The notes under the pieces were generated by a model. It saw only the letters and a list, made by a program, of their open reading frames with translations. It was not told where the DNA came from and ran no database searches. Below are positions 7,310 to 16,409 of a stretch of 52,215 bases of DNA, piece after piece. Numbering within the stretch: the stretch's first letter is position 1; every line of letters starts with the position of its first letter. Both the position numbers and the translations under genes were made by a program. The stretch spans positions 1 to 52,215 of the forward strand of contig RAYO01000029.1 of assembly GCA_003612335.1 (NCBI GenBank), given 5' to 3'. This DNA comes from a bacterium 1xD42-67 (lineage in GTDB: Bacteria; Bacillota; Clostridia; Oscillospirales; Oscillospiraceae).

Positions 7310-8272
7310 GTGTCCGGACTCGATAGCGGGAATAGCAAGGACTATTCGAAATATGACGGAATGAGTACGGAATCTTTAGAGGAACTTCTACGCCTGGACG
7401 CTGAACTGCCCGATGGCGAGGGTCCCGATATTGACGAAATCTTATATATTTCGGAGGTGATTGCAAAACGCGAAAAAGAACACCCCACTGGCCGGTATCC
7501 AGAAATTGACGTTGATGCGGCTTGGGAGAACTTCCAGACCAAGTATCTCCCCTATATGACCGATGGCCGCTCGCTCTATGACTTCGATGACGAGGAACCC
7601 AGCCATACTGAAGAAGAAAATGCGGGCACGGATAATCCGTCCCCAACCAGCAGAAAACGCATTTCCCTGCGGGGCAGACGCCACTTGAAACGGGTGGTAT
7701 CTATCGCGGCGGTTATTGCTGTGCTGCTCGGTCTTATGACTGCTACTGCGTATGCGATGGGGTATGACCTTTGGGGAGTTATAGCACAGTGGACGAAGGA
7801 TACGTTCACGTTTGTCTCAGTGTCGAAAGCCAATGAACCAAGCGAGCCTGGTGAAGGCGATACCATCGGTGATGGAGAATATGCGGATTTGCAAGCCGCT
7901 CTGGACGCATATGGAATAACAGAACAACTTGCACCAAACTGGATTCCAAATGGATTTACCGTTGGCAAAGTTGTTGTCAACGATAATTCGAGTCCAGACT
8001 ATGTGGTTTTTAATACTTGCTATAGAAATGACGCTAAATCCATTATGGTTCAGATTAAAATGCATCAAAATCAAGAAAATACCAGCTTTACAACATGGCA
8101 AAAGGATGATATGGATGTAGATACAGTAATAATTGCGGACTGCACCTTTTACACAATGCAAAATGCAGGCAGAGAATGTGCGGTTTGGATTAATGGCCCA
8201 TTTGAATGTACAATAAACGGGAATATTTCTTCTGAGGAGCTACTTAAAATTATTGAATCAATTTTCAACTAG
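7310..8272 (+). CDS. Membrane anti-sigma factor with DUF4367-like sensor domain
   Basis: The GTG start follows GAAAGGAGGG. The 320-residue product has an acidic cytoplasmic N-terminal part (about 1-125) with helical segments suited to sigma binding. One membrane helix follows (about 128-150, after RGRRHLKRVV). The extracellular C-terminal domain, about 165 residues, has the layout of DUF4367-type domains: a start like ADLQAALDAYGI, a LAPNWIPNGF segment and a final ELLKIIESI helix. Such proteins hold an ECF sigma factor at the membrane until an outside signal acts. It lies immediately after the sigma gene and behind its own copy of the TGTCC/TATA motif. The trigger is unknown. Confidence 0.78.
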   Translation: MSGLDSGNSKDYSKYDGMSTESLEELLRLDAELPDGEGPDIDEILYISEVIAKREKEHPTGRYPEIDVDAAWENFQTKYLPYMTDGRSLYDFDDEEPSHTEEENAGTDNPSPTSRKRISLRGRRHLKRVVSIAAVIAVLLGLMTATAYAMGYDLWGVIAQWTKDTFTFVSVSKANEPSEPGEGDTIGDGEYADLQAALDAYGITEQLAPNWIPNGFTVGKVVVNDNSSPDYVVFNTCYRNDAKSIMVQIKMHQNQENTSFTTWQKDDMDVDTVIIADCTFYTMQNAGRECAVWINGPFECTINGNISSEELLKIIESIFN

Positions 8273-8287
8273 AAAGGGAATTTAACT

Positions 8288-8734
8288 ATGAAAAGAAGCT
8301 TGCGATGGGTATCGCTATTTTTGGTGTGCTTTTTTGCCTTAAATACGACTGTATTTGCATCTGAATCCATGTCTCCCAGATCCAGCTTATACATATCTGG
8401 TACGGATGCAAGCATTCAAGCGGGTAATAACGGAAAAATAACCATCTATTTTTCTGTGACTGGCACAAACATGATGACACAAATTGGTGCCACAACCATT
8501 TATCTTTATGAAAATAATGGGAATACTCAAAAACTCATAAAAACTTTCCGATCCTCCAACTCGGAATATTCAAATATGATGGGTCAAAATACTAGCTTTC
8601 ATGGCGACAATGTTACATACTATGACGGTATAGCTGGTTATGAATACTATGCAGAGGTATATTTGAAGGCTGCAGATAGTAGTGGTAGTGATGTTATTAT
8701 GCAGCCGACCAATACTGTCACTGCCAAAAAATAA
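8288..8734 (+). CDS. Small secreted protein
   Basis: The ATG follows GAAAGGGAATTTAACT. The 148-residue product begins with a clear signal peptide (MKRSLRW, hydrophobic core, ending VFA before SES), so it is exported; no lipobox or wall anchor is seen. The mature part is about 125 residues of beta-type sequence with Tyr, Thr and Asn alternation, like small secreted beta-sandwich proteins often encoded near anti-sigma genes in Clostridia. It is 15 bases after the anti-sigma gene, so it probably belongs to the same operon and may feed back on the sensor domain. A strong terminator follows. Confidence 0.75.
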   Translation: MKRSLRWVSLFLVCFFALNTTVFASESMSPRSSLYISGTDASIQAGNNGKITIYFSVTGTNMMTQIGATTIYLYENNGNTQKLIKTFRSSNSEYSNMMGQNTSFHGDNVTYYDGIAGYEYYAEVYLKAADSSGSDVIMQPTNTVTAKK

Positions 8735-8755
8735 TCGTCTGTGGTTTCTTCCCCT

Positions 8756-8824
8756 ATAGAACAGCAACCTGTTCCTCGATTTCGATACAAAGAAATTCGA
8801 GGGGCGGGTTGCTGTTCTATTTTT
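8756..8824 (+). terminator. Strong hairpin terminator
   Basis: ATAGAACAGCAACC (8756-8769) pairs with 8807-8820, with an additional inner stem (CCTCGATTTC with GAAATTCGAGG), and TTTTT follows. It separates the sigma/anti-sigma operon from the convergent TOPRIM-like gene. Confidence 0.8.
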
Positions 8825-8828
8825 ACTC

Positions 8829-9530
8829 TTAGGGTTCCCATTGGCACCGCTCTGGCAATTCAATGCCAAAGTTGCTGTACCGCTCCAGGGATCGGCTCCC
8901 CTGCTTAATAAACGTCCAGGTTTCCGAATAGGTGCCCTGCACAGCGAAAGATTCATCCTTCATGAAGCGGATAAACCCATTGGGATCATCCGCGTACTTG
9001 AGGTCGAAGTCTCGGGCACACATGATTTTCTCCGCCTCGCTCAGATTATTTCTGCCATGAAGAACGTGATCGAGATTGCAGGAGAAGTAGTAAAAGCTGT
9101 ATGGGATTCCCGCAATCTTGCCGATACTGGAGAGCCTGGCGATGTTCCTGCTCTTTCGCATGTTCCGGTCAATGATATTCGCCGGTTCTGGCGTCAGGAT
9201 TTGGCTATCGGTATAAAAGGGATAGCGCCGCCCCTCAGTGTCCTCCATGATAACGGCATCATCAGGAATAAACACGCCGTCGGTGTCGGCTAAGTGAACG
9301 ACCTTGCAAAAGTCGCTGGATTTATAAACGTTTTTGCGAAACAGCTTGATCTGCTCATTCACCGCTGCGACAATTTGATCCGGCGCCACAAAGTCCTGGG
9401 TGAGCACATCGCCATGCACGACCTGGAACTTTACGCTTTCCGATGAAAAGATACGATTCAGTACTGTGGAGAGCGCGGTTTCGTCGGTCGGCCCCTCGAC
9501 AATGAAGAGCATAATTTTCTTCTTGGCCAT
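8829..9530 (-). CDS. TOPRIM-like nuclease partner of the ATPase
   Basis: The 233-residue product has the start of a TOPRIM fold: IVEGPTDETAL near residues 10-20 with the conserved Glu, and an HLADTDG segment near residue 84 giving the DxD pair. Both features suit a metal-dependent nuclease. The start codon overlaps the stop of the upstream ATPase gene (9530-10912), so translation is coupled. Two-gene modules of an SMC-like ATPase plus a TOPRIM or RloB/DUF4435-type protein occur in anti-phage systems (PARIS, AbiL, OLD/Gabija-like). I cannot tell which of these it is by eye. The defence role is inferred; the fold call is moderately secure. Confidence 0.65.
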   Translation of the reverse strand: MAKKKIMLFIVEGPTDETALSTVLNRIFSSESVKFQVVHGDVLTQDFVAPDQIVAAVNEQIKLFRKNVYKSSDFCKVVHLADTDGVFIPDDAVIMEDTEGRRYPFYTDSQILTPEPANIIDRNMRKSRNIARLSSIGKIAGIPYSFYYFSCNLDHVLHGRNNLSEAEKIMCARDFDLKYADDPNGFIRFMKDESFAVQGTYSETWTFIKQGSRSLERYSNFGIELPERCQWEP

Positions 9531-10912
9531 TACGCACCCTCCACCCTGTCCATACTGGGGATGCCGATCTTGCGCATTGCGTGGGCGATTTCTATGCTGT
9601 TTGTCTCCTGGTACAGCTCTTCGCCATCGCTGCCCAGGGTGATGTCCCGGAAGTAGCGCAGGCGGAGGTTGTTGCTGGGTTTCACATTGGAGACTCGGAC
9701 ATAGCGGTTCTCCGGGTTTGTTGTTGTGAAGATGATGGAGCTGCTGTTCAGCATCTCCAGCGGCCGGAGATTATGGGATGTGAAAATCAACTGGCCCAGT
9801 CCGGATTTCTGCATGATCTGCAGCAGCTCCCCCAACAGGTACTCATAAATACCGGAGTCCAGTTCGTCAATGGCCAGCGTGATCCCAGGGCTGTTATAGG
9901 TGCAGATAAAGAGGTGCAGAATCGAAATGATTTTCTTGATGCCTTCGGACTCATATTTTAAAGGAAGCTGCATCACATCGTTGCTCCCAGCCTTTACCGC
10001 AGTCCGTACCAGCTGCACCCGGACCCCCAACTCACCCTTTTCTGTAAATTCGTTTCCAAGTTGGGCGAGCGCAATTTCCATTCCTGGTATTATTTCATGC
10101 AGCACCACATTAATCGTCCCGATCACCTGTCTGGCCAAGGAGAACTCAATGGCTGGAATCACCGCCGGCTGCTCCAACGGCAGCTTCAACTGGCCAAGTG
10201 AGCGATCTGTTCGGTAAATCACGGGGAGTTCAGCGCCCATAGCGTTTAATCCTGCTCCCCGGCTGTTGATTACAAACAGGCTTGCTCCGGCAAAATGGCG
10301 GAGCGCGGCCAGCATATGGTACCACACAGTGTTGCCAGAACCTTTTTGGAGGAGAACCAAGATTTCATCGGAAAAAAGGAGCGACCGGTGTTCCTTGGCA
10401 CAAAGCAACTTTGTGATCCGTAATTCGTCCAAAAGCTGGGAGTCCTTTCCAAACAACTCCCGTTTCTTCGTGTCTGGGGTAATAACCGCTTTGGTATCTG
10501 CGGAGCGGCTCTCCAGAATGGCGTTCATTCTGGTCCACTCCCCCGCTTGAAGCACGGAAGCTTTTACAGACTCATTCAGATAATCCAATCCCATCTGTGC
10601 GGAATACACAGCCCGGAACTTGTGATCCTGATCATCCTCTATACTGAACTCAAAACTCAGCTCCGCCGCATCATGCCCTTTGGAGATGCAATTTTCCAGA
10701 TGCTCCTTTATGGGAACACCTGACAGCAGGCATTTCAAAACCTCCAGAGCGTCAATAAATGTTGTCTTACCAGAGCCGTTTTGGCCGTATATCCCCAGCA
10801 CATCAGATTTCATCGTAAAAGTATCTGATGCCAGGTTACATGGAAAACGGATCTCGCCAGTGGCGACATTCCGAAAATGCTTGATCGCTGCCGATTGAAT
10901 TCGTACCCTCAA
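9530..10912 (-). CDS. AAA/SMC-like ATPase (AAA15/21 type), probable defence module
   Basis: The 460-residue protein has a Walker A motif GQNGSGKTT near residue 43, a typical N-terminal strand (RVRIQSAAIKHFRN), and a late Walker B region, TLAIDELDSGIYEYLLGELL, followed by LIFTSHNLRPLE. It lacks long coiled coils, so it belongs with the AAA15/AAA21 ATPases found in abortive-infection and OLD-like systems, not with RecN or SMC proteins. It overlaps the TOPRIM-like gene by one base and must act with it. The two genes run against the flanking plus-strand genes and seem to be an independent insertion between the regulators and the injection system. Confidence 0.8.
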   Translation of the reverse strand: MRVRIQSAAIKHFRNVATGEIRFPCNLASDTFTMKSDVLGIYGQNGSGKTTFIDALEVLKCLLSGVPIKEHLENCISKGHDAAELSFEFSIEDDQDHKFRAVYSAQMGLDYLNESVKASVLQAGEWTRMNAILESRSADTKAVITPDTKKRELFGKDSQLLDELRITKLLCAKEHRSLLFSDEILVLLQKGSGNTVWYHMLAALRHFAGASLFVINSRGAGLNAMGAELPVIYRTDRSLGQLKLPLEQPAVIPAIEFSLARQVIGTINVVLHEIIPGMEIALAQLGNEFTEKGELGVRVQLVRTAVKAGSNDVMQLPLKYESEGIKKIISILHLFICTYNSPGITLAIDELDSGIYEYLLGELLQIMQKSGLGQLIFTSHNLRPLEMLNSSSIIFTTTNPENRYVRVSNVKPSNNLRLRYFRDITLGSDGEELYQETNSIEIAHAMRKIGIPSMDRVEGA

Positions 10913-11103
10913 AGTTGATCCCTCCTTCTGTCCAACCAGTAACTCTATTATATCCTATTTTCTCAGGATACTCAATAGAAAATCGAAAAAGGTTATTTAA
11001 TATACCAATTATATGTTTTTAGTTCTTCCATAACAAAAGTAAGTTATCCCCCAATTAAGTATAGAAAGAGCAAAAAATCCAACAGGATATATCATATTTG
11101 ACA

Positions 11104-11139
11104 CGGCTTTGACCTCGTTTATGGGTCAAGGCCGTTTTT
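11104..11139 (+). terminator. Rho-independent terminator-like hairpin
   Basis: CGGCTTTGACC (11104-11114) pairs with GGTCAAGGCCG (11124-11134, one G-T pair), and TTTTT follows. It has no plus-strand gene immediately before it, so it probably insulates the operon promoter at 11175-11204 from upstream transcription. Confidence 0.6.
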
Positions 11140-11174
11140 GCTCTTAAAAAATTTTTTGAAATTTTCAAAAAACA

Positions 11175-11204
11175 TGTCCCCAAACGCCCCTTTTTCGACA
11201 TATG
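11175..11204 (+). promoter_or_regulatory. Promoter-like motif P2 of the injection-system operon
   Basis: TGTCCCCA is followed after 13 bases by CGACATATG. Half-sites and spacing match P1 and P3, with TAT at positions 27-29. The first gene starts 68 bases downstream with the ribosome site TAGGAGGGAG. Confidence 0.6.
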
Positions 11205-11271
11205 AATTATAGATAGGGAAATATAGGCATAGACCAGTTGCGCTATTCGATTTTAGGAGGGAGAACTCACT

Positions 11272-12033
11272 ATGGAAGAAATTCTTGCTCGTCTGCTGGT
11301 ATTTCAGATTGTCATTGACCTGATCAGCGTCACTGTTGGCGCTGGGCTATGCTTTGGCGCACTGAAATGGCGCCGTGGCCTGCTGACCACAACCGCTATC
11401 GCTTGGGGGCTCTTCCTGGGCTTTATCGCAGCCATGTTCGTTGGTGAAATGCTGGGTGAGGCCGGCGCGATTGTTTGCGTCCTGGTGGGACTGATTGGCC
11501 TTCCTATCCTGACCTACATATCCCCGACTGTAAATCGGTTTGTGCTGGGATTCCTGGTCAGCAGCAAGCTGCTTTTCATGCTTACCACGGTTCTAGCAAA
11601 AGCGGGAACCATCGGCCTGGAAGAAACCATCATGATTCCCCTGGTCGTTGGCACCATAGTCGGCATTGCCCTGATGGCTTGGACACAGATGCGTGTCAGC
11701 GCATTTGTGCTGGGATGTACCTTTGTCGGCGCCAGCCAGATCGCCCCGGTGATTTCCGAGTGGATCAATCGAATCTTCTTCGCAGCCACCGGCGATATCG
11801 GATACCTGTTTGATCCAATCGACCTGTTCTTTGCCCTGTTCAAAATTGAGCTTACAGACCATTGGATGCTGATTGCGATGATTGTATTCATGGTCTGGGG
11901 CGGTTACAAACAAATCAATAACCTGAAGAAAAACGGTATCCCTTTGGATACACCCCTGATCGGGTTTGAAAGCCCGACTGGGCCAAATGGGAGGATATAT
12001 ACCAAAAACGGCCACATTGATACAATGGAATAA
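11272..12033 (+). CDS. Polytopic membrane protein, first gene of the operon
   Basis: The 253-residue product follows AGGAGGGAG and has about seven hydrophobic helices. They are interrupted by short loops rich in Gly, in the manner of DUF4203-type membrane proteins, and end in a short polar C-terminal tail of about 45 residues. I see no catalytic motif. As the first gene behind the shared promoter motif and upstream of the VWA, sheath-like and tube-like genes, it is a candidate membrane anchor or channel for the injection apparatus. A general membrane or stress protein is also possible. Confidence 0.6.
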   Translation: MEEILARLLVFQIVIDLISVTVGAGLCFGALKWRRGLLTTTAIAWGLFLGFIAAMFVGEMLGEAGAIVCVLVGLIGLPILTYISPTVNRFVLGFLVSSKLLFMLTTVLAKAGTIGLEETIMIPLVVGTIVGIALMAWTQMRVSAFVLGCTFVGASQIAPVISEWINRIFFAATGDIGYLFDPIDLFFALFKIELTDHWMLIAMIVFMVWGGYKQINNLKKNGIPLDTPLIGFESPTGPNGRIYTKNGHIDTME

Positions 12034-12161
12034 ATTGGATGGCGCTAATTGCAAAACCGGCGTTTCTTACGCTATAGCATTGGTTGAATTATGCAGAAGC
12101 ATATGCTCCGCCATGAGTCGAGCATAAATTCAAAAAAATTTTTATTTTCTCCATGGCCAAG

Positions 12162-12191
12162 TGTCCAAAATCGACCGTCTCCAACGTTATA
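12162..12191 (+). promoter_or_regulatory. Promoter-like motif P4 before the VWA gene
   Basis: TGTCCAAA is followed after 15 bases by CGTTATAA, with TATA at positions 27-30 as in the other copies. The -10-like half matches P5 more than P1-P3. It lies 98 bases before the VWA start codon and could be a second entry point for transcription of the operon. Confidence 0.45.
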
Positions 12192-12288
12192 ACTTATGAA
12201 GGCATCTTGAGGAAGAACCTGCCATCAACTTCCCGCCAGGTCTTATGACCGCGCAAACCATCTGAACAGCCCCAGGGAGGATATTGCA

Positions 12289-14151
12289 GTGAGAAGGAAA
12301 CGTTCACATCTATATTCTTTCGTCTTAGCCTGTTTCATGCTGTTGGCCTGCATCCAGACGCAGGCCGCTGCCGCTAACCTGCCACCGGGCACATCAAAGG
12401 CTATTGTGTTCCTGCTGGACGCAAGCAACAGCATGAACAGCAACGACCGGGAGCGACTGGCAAAAGACAGCATCGCTCAGCTCATATACAGCCTGCCATC
12501 CAACTACTACGTTGGCTTTGCCGCCTACAATACCAGTGTCGTCTCCAGTATTGGGATGCAGGATAGCAGGGACCGGGAGCCGGTTATGGAGGCGGTTGAC
12601 GCCGTAACCTACACCGGCTATACCAACGCCGGGGCGGGCCTGACAACGGCCATGGAGCTGCTGGACACAGTAAATGCTGCCGAGAAGACCGTAGTGATCC
12701 TTTCGGACGGCGAGATCATCATGAGCAGCGATGACGCCACAGCGGAATCCTCCCGTCAGTTTCAGGCCGCCGTGGAAAACGCCAAGACGCAGGGGGCCCG
12801 CATCCATGTGATCGGCCTGGGCGCGGACATGGCGGACAATGACAATACCATTTTCTCCGCGTCCGCCCAAACCAATGGCATCAATTACCACGCACCTCAG
12901 TCTACGGATATCCAGGCCGTGATCGACTCCATCCTGCAGGAGCAACTGGGCGTTAAGAAGACCCGGTCCGCCATTGTGGATACCGACGGCGGTACAGAAG
13001 ATATCACCGTCAACATTCCCTCAGCCAATACCAGCAGGACCCGCATTCTTCTGACCAGCGGAAGCCCGATCCAGAACCTGAAGGCGGATTTCAGCGCGGT
13101 AAACGGCTGGCAGTACAGCGGTTCCCGCTACACGCTGCTGGAACTGGATCATCCGACTGACCCCGCAGTACATATTACATTCCAGGGCCGGGCAGGCAGC
13201 CAGGTAAAGGTCGATGTGATCTCAGAGTATGTACTGACTACACAGCTCCAAGTCACTTATACCGATCCTGACCAGACGGAGCCGGAGGTGGAGTACTCTG
13301 AGAGAGTGGCAGACATCGCCGCCACATTCTACGATGCGGGCGATACGGACCGGCAGATGCTGACAGACCCCGTTTTCCAGGGCCTGCTGGTTCCGGTAAT
13401 GGTGGATGGTGACGCACTTCCCTGCTACTTGAAAGACGGAACCATCGCTTTCCAGCGTGCTGTTACGGCAGACGCCAAGGTTTCCATCCAGTTCGATTTT
13501 ACAAAACTGGACACGAATCTGATTCTGGAGCAGCCTGTTTCCGTGGATCTGGAGGGCCCGCCCGTATTGCCGGAGCCGTCCCCGGAGGACTACCGCCCAC
13601 AGATCATCGTTGGTTCCCTGATCCTGCTGGCGCTGGTAGCCATGCTGATCATCCGGCTTGCGTCCCGCAGAAAACGGCCAAAGGCTGTGCCCCCGCCGCC
13701 TGCGGCAGCGCCTGTTGCTGAAACAGCCGCACCAGCGGCCCGGGTAGAGGAAACCAGCCGGTATGGGTATGTGGGGCGCCTGAACATCTACATTACCAAC
13801 ACGCTCTCCGGCCACGACTTCCCGCCCCTTACCTATAATCTGTTCCGTATCCCTGGCGGTAAAAGACTCTCGTTGCAGGAGATCCTGGACAGCTGCGAGG
13901 TAGACGAGCCCTTCGAGGGAGCGGATCGGATTTTCTTTCAGCCTGGCGCGGGCCACTGTCTGCTGCTGACCAATGAGTCCGACTGCACGCTGATGCAGAA
14001 CCGTGAGATCCTGATGAAAGGCCACAGTTATGAGATCAGCCTCAATTCAAAGGTGGATATTACGTTCGAGGATGAACGCAGTGAAATCGCGCTCCAATAC
14101 CGGGATGTAAAGCCCAGCGACATGAGACTTCTGGCGGCGGAACCTCAATGA
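12289..14151 (+). CDS. Membrane VWA-domain protein with cytoplasmic FHA-like end
   Basis: The GTG start follows AGGGAGGA. The 620-residue protein has a signal sequence (about 1-30) and a von Willebrand A domain from about residue 36 with the metal-site motif DASNSMNS near residue 42. The second metal-site threonine lies in TNAGAGL and the acidic residue in VILSDGE. A beta-rich extracellular region follows, then a membrane helix at about 438-458 and a proline/alanine linker. The C-terminal cytoplasmic domain of about 120 residues is beta-rich and resembles an FHA-like fold without its key residues. VWA domains bind protein partners, so it may connect the outside to the phospho-signalling proteins (FHA, PP2C) encoded downstream. 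Confidence 0.75.
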   Translation: MRRKRSHLYSFVLACFMLLACIQTQAAAANLPPGTSKAIVFLLDASNSMNSNDRERLAKDSIAQLIYSLPSNYYVGFAAYNTSVVSSIGMQDSRDREPVMEAVDAVTYTGYTNAGAGLTTAMELLDTVNAAEKTVVILSDGEIIMSSDDATAESSRQFQAAVENAKTQGARIHVIGLGADMADNDNTIFSASAQTNGINYHAPQSTDIQAVIDSILQEQLGVKKTRSAIVDTDGGTEDITVNIPSANTSRTRILLTSGSPIQNLKADFSAVNGWQYSGSRYTLLELDHPTDPAVHITFQGRAGSQVKVDVISEYVLTTQLQVTYTDPDQTEPEVEYSERVADIAATFYDAGDTDRQMLTDPVFQGLLVPVMVDGDALPCYLKDGTIAFQRAVTADAKVSIQFDFTKLDTNLILEQPVSVDLEGPPVLPEPSPEDYRPQIIVGSLILLALVAMLIIRLASRRKRPKAVPPPPAAAPVAETAAPAARVEETSRYGYVGRLNIYITNTLSGHDFPPLTYNLFRIPGGKRLSLQEILDSCEVDEPFEGADRIFFQPGAGHCLLLTNESDCTLMQNREILMKGHSYEISLNSKVDITFEDERSEIALQYRDVKPSDMRLLAAEPQ

Positions 14152-14203
14152 TGCTCTGCCTGCTATGGTCTACATAATTAATTAAACAAAGGGATGTGAT
14201 TAC

Positions 14204-16384
14204 TTGAAGATCATCAGCCAGACCAACCGCACCCTTCTTCTGGAAGAGTTCAACCCGGAAAAGCTGGACCTGCTCACCATGATCGGCGATGTGAGAGGCA
14301 TCGACAGCCTCAGCGACGACAAAATCAAGGAGATCAATGAGGCCCTGCTGTGCCGGAGCTATGAGGAGTTCCAGGAGAAATTTGCCCCCTGCATCTACAG
14401 TTTCTACGACGCCAACACACAGACGGTCCGCTACACCCTCAAGAAGCCGGAGAGCATCCCGGAGAATATGCTCACCGAGATCCCGCTGAACCAGCAGAAC
14501 GACTTCCTGAAGATGCTGTTCTCCCTCATGGAGGCCAAGAAGTCTCAGGGCGTTCTCAATGTGGATTTCGGGTTCGAGCATCTGCTGGACATGATCTCCC
14601 CCAAGAAGGTGATGGAGGATATCCGGCAGGTCCGTAAGGAGATCCGGTACAACTACGGGAAGTACGCCGCCCTGGAAGAGGGCGACCCCGCCCGTCTGGA
14701 TGTGGGCGACAAGCTGAACGTCCTGTTCGAGTCCGCCAGCGATAACTACAACAACGTCCTGGCCATGCTGCCCCTGGCCATTGAGGATATCAAGACCCGA
14801 CTGCTCCTGGGGGCCGGCGATCAGGGGATCAATCCCAACCAGATCGCGCTGGGTATGCTGACCATGGGCGACAACGGCGAGCTGAAGGTTCTGGAGGCTC
14901 CCAAGCAGGAGACCACCGCCCTGGCCACCATCGACGACCATATCAACACCGGCCTGATCGAAGCTCTGGCAGAGGACTATCAGCAGGTCAACGAGTGCCC
15001 CACCGACTATGTGAAGGATCTGGTGGTACGCACCTTCTGCCCGCTGCCCTCCACCATCCAGACCCAGATCGATGTGGAGCGGGAGGTTGCCAACTACAAC
15101 TCCTACCTCCAGTTCTATAAGGAGGCCAAGGACGGCTTCATCAAGGTGGTCAAGCCCCTGGTGGAGAAGATGCTGGGCGTGAAGATGTTCTTCGACCAGT
15201 ACAAGTGCCGGGTGAAAGGCATGGTTCCCACCCTGCTGGTGGCCAATATCCGCCCGGAGATGCTGGCAAAGAGCACCAACCTCCCCACCCTCCACGCCTA
15301 CCTGAACAGCACCAACGGGAAAAACAACTTCTCCGACACCGTCTGGTACGCCATCTTCCCCAATGTGTCCATCAATCCCAAGGAGGGCGCCAAGCTGCGC
15401 CGGGAGCGGTTTGCCGGCAACATCCACAAGCAGAATGATGAAGTGAACAGCATGGAGACCCTGGCCACCCTGCTGGATGTGCTCAAGGATTACCAGGTGG
15501 AAACCTTCTTCTCCTTTGAGGGACGGGACGACACCACCTTTGACAATGTGGCGGCCGAAGGCATCCAGAAGTACATTGACCGCTGCGAGCCGCTGGTGGG
15601 GCGTCCCTACAGCGAGTATGCTATCCCCTGCATCCCCAACTTCACGGTCATCCCCAAGAACAAGTCCGGGGTGACCTTGGATAAGCTGATGACCATCAAC
15701 GATGACAACGTAGCCCAGCTCTCCGACGCCAAAGAGGACATCATGCGGCTCTGGATCGAGGGCGTCTACATCGGCGCATCCTACGTTGCCGCCGGCTTCC
15801 GGGCCGCCTGCCAGTGCCCCGATTATCTGCATGACCATTACCGGCGTAAGAAGTATGACTCCGAGCTGCCCGGTGTGCGCTATGATGTGGAGTCCGGGGA
15901 TCACGCCCTTTGGACCCGCACCACCATGCCCAAGGAGATCACCGGCTTTACCAACACGATCAAGGACCAGATCAACCGCCGGAACTTCGGCTGGGTCTTT
16001 GCGTCGGAGAGCGCTGCCCTGGAAGGCAAAAACATCACAGATATTACCATCTACAAGGCCCGCAACCTGCTCTATGATCCTGAGCGTGCCACCTATGAGC
16101 CCGCTTACAAGACGCAGGTAACGACCTATATCGCACGCATCCTGCGTCACGCCACTGGGGACTTCAAGGAGGACCGGATCAAGATGTTCTTCTCGAACAA
16201 TCCCGCCAGCCAGAAGAGCCTTTGGGTGGCCAAGCAGGACTGCATCAATGCTGTGTTAGATGAAGGCGACGACCTTGGCTACTCGATTGATGAATCCACC
16301 GGCATGTGCGACCTGACCATCTACTTTGATGGCAACGCACGCAATCTGGAAGTCATGATCAACCGCCTTTCTTCTAAAAAATAA
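14204..16384 (+). CDS. Candidate contractile sheath protein
   Basis: The TTG start follows AAAGGGATGTGATTAC. The 726-residue acidic protein has no signal peptide or membrane segment. The last 130 residues read like the C-terminal domain of contractile sheath proteins: a helix (YKTQVTTYIARILRHATGD) before a K-x-F-F strand, then LWVAKQDCINAVLDEGDDLG, then a final strand pair ending LTIYFDGNARNLEVMINRL. Two tube-like genes follow at once, the tssBC-hcp order of type VI systems. High-GC, highly biased codons suit an abundant structural protein. I do not see separate TssB and TssC halves. Confidence in a structural role is moderate; sheath identity needs a profile or structure comparison. Confidence 0.5.
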   Translation: MKIISQTNRTLLLEEFNPEKLDLLTMIGDVRGIDSLSDDKIKEINEALLCRSYEEFQEKFAPCIYSFYDANTQTVRYTLKKPESIPENMLTEIPLNQQNDFLKMLFSLMEAKKSQGVLNVDFGFEHLLDMISPKKVMEDIRQVRKEIRYNYGKYAALEEGDPARLDVGDKLNVLFESASDNYNNVLAMLPLAIEDIKTRLLLGAGDQGINPNQIALGMLTMGDNGELKVLEAPKQETTALATIDDHINTGLIEALAEDYQQVNECPTDYVKDLVVRTFCPLPSTIQTQIDVEREVANYNSYLQFYKEAKDGFIKVVKPLVEKMLGVKMFFDQYKCRVKGMVPTLLVANIRPEMLAKSTNLPTLHAYLNSTNGKNNFSDTVWYAIFPNVSINPKEGAKLRRERFAGNIHKQNDEVNSMETLATLLDVLKDYQVETFFSFEGRDDTTFDNVAAEGIQKYIDRCEPLVGRPYSEYAIPCIPNFTVIPKNKSGVTLDKLMTINDDNVAQLSDAKEDIMRLWIEGVYIGASYVAAGFRAACQCPDYLHDHYRRKKYDSELPGVRYDVESGDHALWTRTTMPKEITGFTNTIKDQINRRNFGWVFASESAALEGKNITDITIYKARNLLYDPERATYEPAYKTQVTTYIARILRHATGDFKEDRIKMFFSNNPASQKSLWVAKQDCINAVLDEGDDLGYSIDESTGMCDLTIYFDGNARNLEVMINRLSSKK

Positions 16385-16409
16385 TAAATGATCAGGAGGT
16401 AATGTAACC

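Larger units (their letters stand above)
10913..11271. other. Intergenic region with hairpin and promoter motif
   Basis: This 359-base A/T-rich gap holds the divergent upstream regions of the ATPase gene (minus) and of the injection-system operon (plus). A hairpin with a T-tract lies at 11104-11139 and the shared promoter motif at 11175-11204. I see no small gene. Confidence 0.4.

Noticed and set aside
10929-10960. Sixth copy of the TGTCC/TATA motif near the ATPase gene
   Set aside because: TGTCCAAC is present at 10929 but no TATA falls at the required distance.
11104-11139. Riboswitch before the operon
   Set aside because: Only a simple terminator hairpin is visible and it lies upstream of the promoter-like motif, so it cannot be in that transcript.
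14060-16150. Long minus-strand frame opposite the sheath-like gene
   Set aside because: No ribosome site and a repetitive Gly/Val/Leu composition; explained by codon bias of the plus-strand gene.
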